DNA of 64,000 nucleotides from the NCBI RefSeq assembly GCF_000721175.1, contig NZ_JOEZ01000007.1, forward strand, positions 248,001-312,000. Direction: 5' to 3'. A program made the position numbers and the translations under genes. Positions within the stretch are counted from its first letter, which is position 1. The number at the start of each line of letters is the position of its first letter. The notes beneath the pieces were generated by a model, which worked only from the letters and a program-made list of their open reading frames with translations, was not told the origin of the DNA and did no database searches. The stretch comes from Streptomyces anulatus (lineage in GTDB: Bacteria; Actinomycetota; Actinomycetes; Streptomycetales; Streptomycetaceae). Positions 44,644-52,356 of the stretch are shown here, in pieces.

Positions 44644-45726
44644 ATGTCCGCCACCCCTCCGGCCGACCGGAGCGGCCAGGGCGACGAGCCCGGCCGCATC
44701 ATGTCCGGCGAAATGGCCGAGCAGCCCGCGATGCTGCGCCGGATCCTCGAACAGGGTGCGCCCCGCATCCAGGAGGTCGCCGCCGAGATCGCCGCCCGGA
44801 AGCCCCGGTTCGTGCTGCTCACCGCCCGGGGTACGTCGGACAACGCGGCGCTGTACGCGAAGTACCTGCTGGAGATCCGCCTCGGACTGCCCTGCGGGCT
44901 GGCCTCGATGTCCACCACGACGGCCTACGGCGCCAAGCCGGACCTGCGGGACGTCCTGGTGGTCATCGTCAGCCAGTCGGGCGGCTCGCCGGACCTGGTG
45001 GCCTCCACGAGGGCCGCCCGGGAGGCCGGGGCCGTCACGCTCGCCGTCACCAACAACCCGGACTCCGCACTCGCCGCCGTATCCGAGTACCACATCGACA
45101 TCCTGGCGGGCCCGGAGAGGGCGCTCCCGGCCACCAAGACGTACACCGCCTCCCTGCTCTCCCTCTACCTCTTCGTGGAGGGCCTGGGCGGCAACGACGG
45201 TACGGCGGCCGCCGCGGGCCTGGCCGACCTCGCGGGCGCGATCCTGGGCCGCCGGGCCGAGGTCAAGGCGCTGGCCTCCCGCTACCGCTTCGCCGAACGC
45301 ATGGTGATCACCTCGCGCGGCTACGGCTACCCGACGGCCAAGGAAGCGGCCCTGAAGCTCATGGAGACCAGCTACATCCCCGCTCTCTCCTACTCCGGCG
45401 CGGATCTGCTGCACGGCCCGCTGGCGATGGTCGACAACATCTCCCCGGTGATCGCCGTGGTCACCGACGGCCGGGGCGGCGAGGCCCTCCAGCCGGTGCT
45501 GGACCGGCTGCGCGGACGCGGCGCGGATCTCTTCGTGGTCGGCCCCAAGGCGCAGGTGGAGGCGGCATCGGCCGGCTTCTCGCTGCCGACCTCGGGCGTC
45601 CCGGAGGAGTTGCAGCCGATCCTGGAGATCCTGCCGCTGCAGATGCTGGCGTACGAGGTGACGATCGCCCGGGGTCAGGACCCCGACGCGCCCCGGGCCC
45701 TGGCGAAGGTCACCGAGACCCGCTGA
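44644..45726 (+). CDS. SIS-domain sugar isomerase, GlmS isomerase-like
   Basis: The 360-residue protein consists of two SIS domains and lacks the glutaminase domain of GlmS. Motifs: LLTARGTSDNAALYAKY and VIVSQSGGSPDLVAST in the first SIS domain, ITSRGYGYPTAKEAALKLME in the second. Such proteins act as amino-sugar-phosphate deaminases/isomerases. Divergent from nagB across a shared dre site, it probably handles GlcN-6-P or a related phosphate. ATG 44644 follows AGGGAGG. Confidence 0.88.
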   Translation: MSATPPADRSGQGDEPGRIMSGEMAEQPAMLRRILEQGAPRIQEVAAEIAARKPRFVLLTARGTSDNAALYAKYLLEIRLGLPCGLASMSTTTAYGAKPDLRDVLVVIVSQSGGSPDLVASTRAAREAGAVTLAVTNNPDSALAAVSEYHIDILAGPERALPATKTYTASLLSLYLFVEGLGGNDGTAAAAGLADLAGAILGRRAEVKALASRYRFAERMVITSRGYGYPTAKEAALKLMETSYIPALSYSGADLLHGPLAMVDNISPVIAVVTDGRGGEALQPVLDRLRGRGADLFVVGPKAQVEAASAGFSLPTSGVPEELQPILEILPLQMLAYEVTIARGQDPDAPRALAKVTETR

Positions 45727-45801
45727 GCGCGTCCTGTCCGAGAGGGCCCGGAAACACCCGCGGGCCACGGCGCCAGGACGGGACCCTCAGCCCGTCCGGC
45801 A

Positions 45802-45820
45802 CCGCAGCCCGGAGCTGCGG
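45802..45820 (+). terminator. Hairpin after the SIS gene
   Basis: CCGCAGC and GCTGCGG pair around a 5-nt loop, about 75 bp past the stop codon. It overlaps the first bases of the adjacent mini-element. Confidence 0.45.
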
Positions 45821-45982
45821 GCCTGCCTTTCGGAACAGGCCGGGCTCGCGTGCCCCGGCACGCGCATCTGCGGCGTTGTCGTCGGTAGCCGACGCTCGCT
45901 CCGCGTCGACTCCCTCCTCCGTCTTGCAGCTGCACGCACCGGACCCCGCTCGCTGATCCGGCCTGTTCCAAAAGGCAGGCCC
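45819..45982. mobile_element. 164-bp miniature element with 25-bp terminal inverted repeats
   Basis: Positions 45819-45843 and 45958-45982 are inverted repeats with a single mismatch (ends GGGCCTGCCTTT...). The interior shares words with the 29890 element (GGCACGC, GGCGTTGTCG, CTCCGTCTTGC, TGCACGCACC). It is non-coding, and intergenic between the SIS gene and the kinase. Confidence 0.7.
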
Positions 45983-46104
45983 TACCTGGCCGGCGGTGTG
46001 CGGTGCCTCCGGCCACTGGAGGCACCGGCGCAGTCAGGGCAGAGAGTGCCGGAGCCTCGGTCCGCTCTCCTGTGCGGGGAGAGCGGAGGTCGTGATGAAC
46101 TCAT

Positions 46105-46120
46105 TGTGGACTAGACCAAT
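46105..46120 (+). promoter_or_regulatory. DasR (dre)-like site upstream of the histidine kinase
   Basis: TGTGGACTAGACCAAT contains a perfect TGG-ACTAGA-CCA palindromic core. It lies about 130 bp before the kinase start. Confidence 0.6.
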
Positions 46121-46249
46121 TGCCCGTGTCCATCCATGTGCACGACATTCTCCGGCCGGGTGCCGGGCCTGTCCGTCGTGCTGCCCATGGCACGGCCCGG
46201 CGGGCCGATCGGTTCGAACGCCTCCGGTAACCCCAGGTACGCTCCACAC

Positions 46250-47725
46250 GTGCCCTCCATGAACGACCTCGTCCGCCAGCACACCGCTCTGAGCGACACC
46301 GACCTCGAGTGGCTCCATCTGCTGGTCTCGGAGTGGCAACTGCTCTCCGACCTCTCCTTCGCCGACCTCGTGCTGTGGGTCCCGACCCGCGACGGCACGC
46401 GGTACGTCTCCGTCGCCCAGATGCGCCCCAACACCGGGCCCACCTCCTACCAGGACGACATGGTCGGCCACCTGGTGCCGCGCGGCCGCCGCCCGCTGCT
46501 GGACGCGGCCCTGGACGAGGGCCGGATCGTGCGCGAGGGCGACCCGGAGTGGCGCGAGGAGGTGCCCGTACGGGTCGAGTCCATCCCCGTACGCCGCGAG
46601 GGCCGGGTGCTCGGCGTCATCGCCCGCAACACCAACCTCCTCACCGTTCGCACCCCCTCCCGGCTGGAGCTCACCTACCTCCAGTCCGCCTCCGACCTGG
46701 CCCAGATGATCGCCGCCGGGGCCTTCCCCTTTCCCGGCCAGCAGGTCGACATGGACGCCTCCCCGCGCGTGGGCGACGGCCTGATCCGGCTCGACGCCGA
46801 CGGGATCGTGCAGTACGCCAGCCCCAACGGCCTCTCCGCGTACCACCGCCTCGGCCTCGCCTCCGACCTGGTCGGCCACCACCTCGGCACCACCACCGCG
46901 GAACTGGCCCCGTCCAAGGGGCCGGTGGACGAGGCCCTGGTCAAGGTGGCCAGCGGTTACGCGCCCCGCGAGTTCGAGGTCGAGTGCGCGGGCGGGGTGA
47001 TCCAGCTGCGGGCCATCCCGCTCAAGCCCAAGGGCGTCCGCATCGGCTCCCTGGTCCTGCTCCGGGACGTCACCGAACTGCGCCGCCGCGAACGCGAGTT
47101 GATCACGAAGGACGCCACCATCCGGGAGATCCACCACCGGGTGAAGAACAACCTCCAGACGGTGGCCGCCCTGTTGCGCCTCCAGGCTCGCCGGATGGAC
47201 TCCGAGCAGGGCCGTGAGGCGCTCAACGAGGCGGTCCGGCGCGTCGGTTCGATCGCCATCGTCCACGAGACGCTGTCCCAGAATCTGGACGAGCGGGTCG
47301 AGTTCGACGAGATCGCCGACCGGGTCATCGCGATGGTCTCGGAGATCTCCCCGGGCAAGGTGACCTGCCGGCGCACCGGACGCTTCGGCGTCCTCGACGC
47401 CGAGGTCGCCACCCCGCTCTCCATGGTGCTGACCGAGGTTCTGCAGAACGCCCTGGAACACGCGTTCGCCGTGGCCGACCACGGGACGGTGGAGGTCTCC
47501 GCAGTGCGCGGCGGATCGCCCACCGAGGGGCGGCTGCTGATCACCGTCACCGACGACGGGCGCGGGCTGCCCGAGGGGTTCGACCCGAAGCGGGCCGGCA
47601 ACCTCGGGCTCCAGATCGTACGGACGCTGGTGGAGGGGGAGTTGGGCGGCACGTTCGGCATGGTCCCGGCCCCCGAACGCGGCACCCAGGTGGTGCTGGA
47701 CCTCCCGGTCCAGGGCGACAGGTAG
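46250..47725 (+). CDS. PdtaS-like cytosolic sensor histidine kinase
   Basis: The 491-residue soluble kinase has an N-terminal GAF-like domain (residues 5-150, SFADLVLWVPTRDGTRYVSV), a PAS domain (180-290) and a HisKA_2 phosphoacceptor reading EIHHRVKNNLQTVAALLRLQ with the His. An HATPase follows (LQNALEHAF N-box; ITVTDDGRGLPEG). This is the architecture of mycobacterial PdtaS, which works with an RNA-binding ANTAR response regulator. No regulator gene is adjacent. GTG 46250 has a TACGCT -10 element just before it and is probably leaderless; ATG 46259 is the alternative. Confidence 0.9.
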   Translation: MPSMNDLVRQHTALSDTDLEWLHLLVSEWQLLSDLSFADLVLWVPTRDGTRYVSVAQMRPNTGPTSYQDDMVGHLVPRGRRPLLDAALDEGRIVREGDPEWREEVPVRVESIPVRREGRVLGVIARNTNLLTVRTPSRLELTYLQSASDLAQMIAAGAFPFPGQQVDMDASPRVGDGLIRLDADGIVQYASPNGLSAYHRLGLASDLVGHHLGTTTAELAPSKGPVDEALVKVASGYAPREFEVECAGGVIQLRAIPLKPKGVRIGSLVLLRDVTELRRRERELITKDATIREIHHRVKNNLQTVAALLRLQARRMDSEQGREALNEAVRRVGSIAIVHETLSQNLDERVEFDEIADRVIAMVSEISPGKVTCRRTGRFGVLDAEVATPLSMVLTEVLQNALEHAFAVADHGTVEVSAVRGGSPTEGRLLITVTDDGRGLPEGFDPKRAGNLGLQIVRTLVEGELGGTFGMVPAPERGTQVVLDLPVQGDR

Positions 47726-47745
47726 GGATACGGAAGCGCACACAG

Positions 47746-47787
47746 CGGAGCGGGCCCGGACCGTGGTGACGGTCCGGGCCCGCTCCG
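47746..47787 (+). terminator. Strong terminator after the kinase gene
   Basis: A 19-bp perfect stem (arm CGGAGCGGGCCCGGACCGT) with a GGTG loop lies 20 bp past the stop codon. Confidence 0.85.
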
Positions 47788-47897
47788 TGGTGCTCACGTT
47801 GCGATGCGCTTCGGGGTACTGCGCGCTGCGACTCGAAGGCGGGGCTGTGCGTACGCTCTGTACGCGCCGCCGGGCTGAGGCTTGGTACGGCTCTCGC

Positions 47898-48155
47898 TCA
47901 GGCGCTTGCGTTGCGCGCCCGGTTGCGAGCGGCGCGGCGCTTCATCGCGCGGCGCTCGTCCTCGCTGAGTCCACCCCAGACGCCGGAGTCCTGGCCGGAC
48001 TCGAGCGCCCACTGCAGGCACTGCTCCATGACGGGGCAGCGGCGGCAGACGGCCTTGGCTTCCTCGATCTGCAGCAGCGCAGGACCGGTGTTGCCGATGG
48101 GGAAGAACAGCTCGGGGTCTTCCTCACGACAAACGGCGTTGTGACGCCAGTCCAT
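47898..48155 (-). CDS. wblE: WhiB-family iron-sulfur protein WblE (WhiB1 orthologue)
   Basis: The 85-residue protein has the four [4Fe-4S] cysteines Cys9, Cys37, Cys40 and Cys46 (CxxC then x5 C), the G[VI]WGG turn (GVWGGLSEDERRAMKRR) and a basic C-terminus. Mycobacterial WhiB1 senses NO and binds the housekeeping sigma factor. Its pairing with the PdtaS-like kinase is conserved in actinomycetes. A long leader of about 300 bp separates it from the upstream dagK stop. Confidence 0.95.
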   Translation of the reverse strand: MDWRHNAVCREEDPELFFPIGNTGPALLQIEEAKAVCRRCPVMEQCLQWALESGQDSGVWGGLSEDERRAMKRRAARNRARNASA

Positions 48156-48474
48156 GGCTGCTACCTCTCCTTGGTATTACACGCTGTTGCTTGTGAATGT
48201 GAACGCTTTCACGAATCCCCCCGCAGATGACGGGCCGACCCCCAGAAGGACTGGGTGTGGTCTGTGATGGTGAGGAGGGGTTCTGGCTCTCAGTGGAGGC
48301 CGGTGTTGCGGGCCGTCCCGATCGCCATGTAGAGATTCGCAAACCTCGGCGGCGGATACAACCCCTTCTGGAAAGTTTTTTTTGATTCCTCGGTGTCGAC
48401 TAGGTCACAGCCGCACTTCTTAGGGGTGGGGGCCAGTCCAAACGTTCGAGTTAAAGGGCTTTAGGCCCTTCCAC
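48156..48474 (-). promoter_or_regulatory. Long leader/promoter region of wblE
   Basis: This 319-bp gene-free stretch holds the wblE upstream region. It is noticeably AT-rich for this genome, with a run of eight T residues at 48376-48383 and CGTGAAAGCGTTCACATTC near the start. AAGGAG precedes the wblE ATG. No credible coding frame is present. I could not settle on one promoter. Confidence 0.4.
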
Positions 48475-49443
48475 TCACACAATCACACGCAGTGCACGGC
48501 GTACGCCTGTGAACGTCACGCTCGTACGCAGTCCTAGGTGGTCGCCGTCCATCTGGAAGGGCAGTGGGACCTTTGAATGCAAGGTGAAGTCCGTGAGGTC
48601 GTGCCGTGAAACGGCGTGCTTGCCGCGCGGCCCCTTCTCGGGGCTCGACGTGAGCAGCTGGGTGCCGTAGAGGGCCACCGCCGGGGCGGACAGACGCTTC
48701 AGTCCGAGGACGTCCAGCGCGGTGTCGAAGGAGGCCTTCGGTGAGGCGTACATCGGACGATTGCCCAGGTAGGTCCAGGGGGCGGTGTTGCAGATTATGG
48801 AGAGTGCGAGGTCGGTCACCGGGTCCTGGCCGGGTACGTCGAGCGTGATCTGGCCGTGCCTGCGGTGGGCCTCGTTCAGGAACTGCCGCACCACCTGGCG
48901 CACGTACAGGGCGTGGGTCGAACGCTTTCCGTGCTCGCGCTTCTGTTCGACCCGGCCGATGACTCCGGCGTCGAATCCGAGACCGGCGCAGAAAGTGAAC
49001 CAGCGTTCGGGGACCGATTCGTCCTCGGTCCCGGGAGTGCCGGCGGCCAGGCCGAGCCCGACCGTGCGTTCGGTCCGGTTCTCCAGGGCGTCCAGGATCG
49101 CGCCGGTCGCCTCCACCGCGTCGTTCGGCAGCCCCAGGGCGCGCGCGAAGACATTGGTGGACCCGCCGGGGACCACGGCGAGCTTCGGGAGGCCGTCCAC
49201 GTCCGGGCCGCGGTGCAGCAGCCCGTTCACGACCTCGTTCACCGTGCCGTCGCCGCCGAGGGCGACCACCAGATCGATGTCGTCGCTGTCCGCGGCCCGC
49301 CGTCCCAGGTCCCGTGCGTGCCCCCGGTACTCGGTGGTCACCGCCTCCAGCTTCATCTCGCTGGCCAGCGCGTGGATGAGCACATCACGGGTGCGGGCAC
49401 TGGTGGTGGTAGCAGCTGGGTTGACCACGAGGAGTGCGCGCAT
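48475..49443 (-). CDS. Diacylglycerol kinase family lipid kinase
   Basis: The 322-residue kinase matches the DagK/YegS/LCB5 family. The nucleotide-binding GGDGTVNEVVNG and the VVPGGSTNVFARALGLP motif are intact. It phosphorylates a membrane lipid such as diacylglycerol or undecaprenol; the exact lipid is unknown. It is upstream of wblE on the same strand, with a 319-bp gap. ATG 49443. Confidence 0.9.
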   Translation of the reverse strand: MRALLVVNPAATTTSARTRDVLIHALASEMKLEAVTTEYRGHARDLGRRAADSDDIDLVVALGGDGTVNEVVNGLLHRGPDVDGLPKLAVVPGGSTNVFARALGLPNDAVEATGAILDALENRTERTVGLGLAAGTPGTEDESVPERWFTFCAGLGFDAGVIGRVEQKREHGKRSTHALYVRQVVRQFLNEAHRRHGQITLDVPGQDPVTDLALSIICNTAPWTYLGNRPMYASPKASFDTALDVLGLKRLSAPAVALYGTQLLTSSPEKGPRGKHAVSRHDLTDFTLHSKVPLPFQMDGDHLGLRTSVTFTGVRRALRVIV

Positions 49444-49608
49444 GACGGTCAGCCTACCTACCGGGCGGTTCGGGCCTGTAGTCCCGGTTCGCTGCGCTCG
49501 GGGCCGGTGACGGAACGTGACCGGCCCGCGCGCCGTGCGCCCGAACGGGGGATGCTCCTCCGCACCCCGGCTTCACTTCCGGACCCCGGGGATGCCAACC
49601 TGAAAGGC

Positions 49609-50058
49609 GTGAGCACTCAAGCGACACCCTCCACCCCGTCGCCCTCCGCAGCGGAGCGCCCGATCAGGATCACCGTCCTCGCCGGGGTCAACGCCCTCGA
49701 AGGCGTGGCGCTCGCCGTCGGTGGCGTCTATCTGCTGATCATGGGAGTGCTCGGGAACCTGGAGAGCACGCAGCAGGCGGAGACGGTCGGGATCACGCTG
49801 ATCGCGCTGGGCGCGATCCCGCTGACCGCCGCCCGCGGACTGCTGCTGCTGCGCGGCTGGAGCCGCGGGCCCGCGCTGATCACCCAGATCATGGCGCTGC
49901 CCGTGGCCTGGACGCTGCTGCGCTCGCAGGGCGCGCTGATCCCCACCGGGATCGTTCTGGCGGCGGTCGCCGTCACCGGCCTCGTGCTCGTACTGAACCC
50001 GGCGACCACCCGGATCCTGGGCATCCGCCGGGGCCCCAGGGCGACCCCCGGGGCCTGA
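49609..50058 (+). CDS. Four-helix integral membrane protein of unknown function
   Basis: The 149-residue protein has a Ser/Pro-rich start, then four hydrophobic helices (residues 25-45, 60-85, 90-105, 112-133) and a short basic tail. GTG 49609 has only AAAGG very close upstream, so it may be leaderless. The lengths and topology match a common Streptomyces hypothetical family. It converges on sigH. Confidence 0.8.
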   Translation: MSTQATPSTPSPSAAERPIRITVLAGVNALEGVALAVGGVYLLIMGVLGNLESTQQAETVGITLIALGAIPLTAARGLLLLRGWSRGPALITQIMALPVAWTLLRSQGALIPTGIVLAAVAVTGLVLVLNPATTRILGIRRGPRATPGA

Positions 50059-50071
50059 GGACGCCTTCGGG

Positions 50072-51028
50072 CTACTCCTCGACGAGCAGCCGCTCGCGCA
50101 GCTGCGCGAGGGTGCGGGCCAGCAGCCGTGAGACGTGCATCTGCGAGATGCCGACCTCCTGGGCGATCTGCGACTGGGTCATGTTCCCGAAGAAGCGCAG
50201 CAGCAGGATGCGCTTCTCGCGCGGTGGCAGATCCTCCAGGAGCGGCTTGAGCGACTCCCGGTACTCCACGCCCTCCAGCGCCTCGTCCTCCGAGCCCAGC
50301 GTGTCCGCGACCGCGGGCGACTCGTCGTCCGTGTCCGGCACGTCCAGCGAGAGCGTGCTGTACGCGTTGGCCGACTCCAGGCCCTCCAGCACCTCCTCCT
50401 CGGAGATGCCGAGCCGCTCGGCCAGCTCGTGCACCGTCGGCGAGCGGCCGTGCTGCTGGGAGAGCTCCGCGGTGGCCGTGGTCAGCGAAAGACGCAGCTC
50501 CTGGAGGCGGCGCGGCACCCGCACCGCCCAGCCCTTGTCCCGGAAGTGGCGCTTGATCTCGCCGACCACCGTGGGGGTGGCGTACGTCGAGAACTCCACG
50601 CCCCGGTCCGGGTCGAACCGGTCCACGGACTTGATCAGCCCGATCGTGGCGACCTGGGTCAGGTCGTCCAGCGGCTCACCGCGATTGCGGAAGCGGCGGG
50701 CCAGATGCTCAACCAGCGGCAGATGCATCCGCACCAGCCGGTTGCGCAGTTCGGCCTTCTCCGCCGAACCGTCGGGCAGCGCCCGCAGCGCGAAGAACAG
50801 GGCCCGGGCCCCGCTGCGGTCGTGTGGATCGTGGTGCCCGTGCTCGCTCATCTGGCCCGCCCGCTCTGCCTGCGACTGCTGCTCCACCGCGACGTTGAGG
50901 CTCTCGGGCCCGTCCGCTCCGTCCACCGGATGCGGCCGGGCCTGTTGCTCCGGGATGCCTGCTGGGCGCACCACCCCGGGTCGGATCGTCTCGTCCCGCA
51001 CAGGACCGTCCCCGTTCCCGTCGCTCAC
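50072..51028 (-). CDS. sigH: Stress sigma factor SigH (SigB/SigF family)
   Basis: The 318-residue sigma factor of the SigB/F/G group has a polar N-terminal extension of about 60 residues, then region 2 (LPLVEHLARRFRNRGEPLDD), region 3 (RSPTVHELAERLGISEEEVL) and region 4 (MTQSQIAQEVGISQMHVSRL). Its GTG overlaps the ushX stop as GTGA. In S. coelicolor SigH serves osmotic stress and sporulation septation and exists as several size forms. An internal ATG 57 codons in fits a shorter form. Confidence 0.93.
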   Translation of the reverse strand: MSDGNGDGPVRDETIRPGVVRPAGIPEQQARPHPVDGADGPESLNVAVEQQSQAERAGQMSEHGHHDPHDRSGARALFFALRALPDGSAEKAELRNRLVRMHLPLVEHLARRFRNRGEPLDDLTQVATIGLIKSVDRFDPDRGVEFSTYATPTVVGEIKRHFRDKGWAVRVPRRLQELRLSLTTATAELSQQHGRSPTVHELAERLGISEEEVLEGLESANAYSTLSLDVPDTDDESPAVADTLGSEDEALEGVEYRESLKPLLEDLPPREKRILLLRFFGNMTQSQIAQEVGISQMHVSRLLARTLAQLRERLLVEE

Positions 51029-51438
51029 GCCGGCCCGGGGCCCGCGCCGCGCTGTTTGTAGAGGCTGATGCTGACCGTACGGTCGTCGGCGACCGTGGAG
51101 TCGACCTTGCCGGCCAGTGCGGAGAGCACCGTCCAGGCGAAGGTGTCGCGCTCGGGCGCCCGGCCGTCCGTGGTGGGCGCCGACACCGTCACTTCGAGGG
51201 AGTCGTCGACGAGACGGAAGACGCAGCTGAGGACGGAACCCGGCACGGCCTGCTGGAGCAGGATGGCGCAGGCCTCGTCGACCGCGATGCGAAGATCCTC
51301 GATCTCGTCGAGAGTGAAGTCCAAGCGCGCTGCGAGACCGGCCGTGGCCGTTCGCAGCACCGACAGGTAGGCACCCGCAGCGGGCAGTCGGACCTCTACG
51401 AAGTCCTGATTCCCGGGCTCGCCTGCGATCTGGGACAC
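51025..51438 (-). CDS. ushX: Anti-sigma factor UshX (PrsH), RsbW/SpoIIAB-like
   Basis: The 137-residue protein has a GHKL ATPase fold of the RsbW type: DEIEDLRIAVDEACAILLQQ (N-box) and FAWTVLSALAGKVDS. It binds and inhibits SigH. GTG 51438 has GGAGG 5 bp upstream and gives the length of the S. coelicolor protein; an upstream ATG is open but lacks a good site. It precedes sigH in a coupled operon. Confidence 0.93.
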   Translation of the reverse strand: MSQIAGEPGNQDFVEVRLPAAGAYLSVLRTATAGLAARLDFTLDEIEDLRIAVDEACAILLQQAVPGSVLSCVFRLVDDSLEVTVSAPTTDGRAPERDTFAWTVLSALAGKVDSTVADDRTVSISLYKQRGAGPGPA

Positions 51439-51566
51439 CCTCACCTCCAAGGTGGCACAAACTCTTTCGAGGTTCCGGGAAGGGGGGCCCGGAGCCATGC
51501 GGTCCGTCGACGGTTCTTCGGCTCGGCGACGTTATCGGATCCATGATGCCGTGTCGTACGGACCCC

Positions 51567-51593
51567 ATACCCCGTCCGTCACTCATGGTAAGC
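51567..51593 (-). promoter_or_regulatory. SigB/SigH-type promoter upstream of ushX-sigH
   Basis: On the minus strand GCTTA and GGGTAT are 16 bp apart, a good match to the GNNTN-GGGTAY class used by SigB-like factors. It lies about 130 bp upstream of ushX. An AGTGAC word between the elements resembles half of a BldD site. Confidence 0.6.
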
Positions 51594-51670
51594 CCATGAG
51601 TACACACAGTGGCTAGGGGTCTGCGGCGTCCAATTACGAAGAACCAGCGCCGCATTGACGTACCCAGACG

Positions 51671-51931
51671 TCAGACGATCGAACCGTCCTCGAAGCACCG
51701 GCGCCGGCTCTCGCCCGGCTCGAAGCTCCGCATCACGGGGCGACCGGTCGCCCGGAAGTGTCCGGTGGCGTGCCGCAGCGGCGACGAATCGCAGCACCCG
51801 ACGTGCCCACGGGTCATGCAGAGCCGCAGCTGCACGGGGTGGGTGCCCGCCTCCAGGCACTCGGGAAAGGTCTCGCCGATCGGCACGGGCTCGGGGCGTG
51901 ACAGATCCGCTGCATGCGCACACTCGCTCAT
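51671..51931 (-). CDS. UBP-type zinc finger protein
   Basis: The 86-residue protein is a lone ZnF-UBP domain: zinc ligands are spread in MSECAH, ECLEAGTHPVQLRLCMTRGH, VGCCDSSPLRHATGHF. Free-standing ZnF-UBP proteins are common in actinomycetes, where no ubiquitin exists; the ligand is unknown. ATG 51931. It lies upstream of the ushX promoter on the same strand. Confidence 0.88.
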   Translation of the reverse strand: MSECAHAADLSRPEPVPIGETFPECLEAGTHPVQLRLCMTRGHVGCCDSSPLRHATGHFRATGRPVMRSFEPGESRRRCFEDGSIV

Positions 51932-51960
51932 GATGGGCAGGTTACGACGGATCCGAGGAC

Positions 51961-52356
51961 GGTGGGATCGACGCGCTGCCGCTGGCGGCCCTGGTCGCGG
52001 CCGGTGCCGCGGTCGCCGGCGCGGCCCGCCGCACCCCGGTGCCCGCCCCGCTCGTGCCGGTCGTCGCCGTGGGGCTCGTGGCGGGCTGTCTGCCGGGCGT
52101 CCCGACGTACCACCTGGACGCGCACGTGGTGCTTCCGCCGTTGCTCCACACGGCGGCCTTGGACAGCTCCTACCGGGACCTGCGGGCCGACGTCCGGCCG
52201 GTCACCCTGCTCTCCGTGGGGTACACGCCCTAGGCCGAGCGCGAGGTCTTCGTCCGGCTTCGGGACGAGCGGCGGATCGGCGACGAGATGATGCGTACGC
52301 CGCTGCGCCGGCTGGATCTGGAGGAGGCCGCCTACCGGGAGGCGGACGACTCCTGA
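51961..52356 (+). pseudogene. Remnant of a CPA1-type Na+/H+ antiporter with a large internal deletion
   Basis: One frame reads an antiporter N-terminus (LPLAALVAAGAAVAGAARRT, then LPGVPTYHLDAHVVLPPLLH and ALDSSYRDLRADVRPVTLLS) and then TAG at 52231. The same frame continues with a typical C-terminus, AEREVFVRLRDERRIGDEMM to RRLDLEEAAYREADD. Around 400 residues of transmembrane core are missing. No convincing start codon remains. Its end overlaps the 3' end of the PLP enzyme gene by 25 bp. Confidence 0.75.

Noticed and set aside
48124..48342. A 72-residue minus-strand frame upstream of wblE
   Set aside because: It lacks a ribosome site and codon bias, overlaps the wblE start, and reads as random Ser/Pro/Arg-rich sequence.
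48360..48389. GGAAT and GTT on the minus strand upstream of wblE as a SigR promoter
   Set aside because: The spacing is 22 bp; SigR sites need about 18-19 bp.
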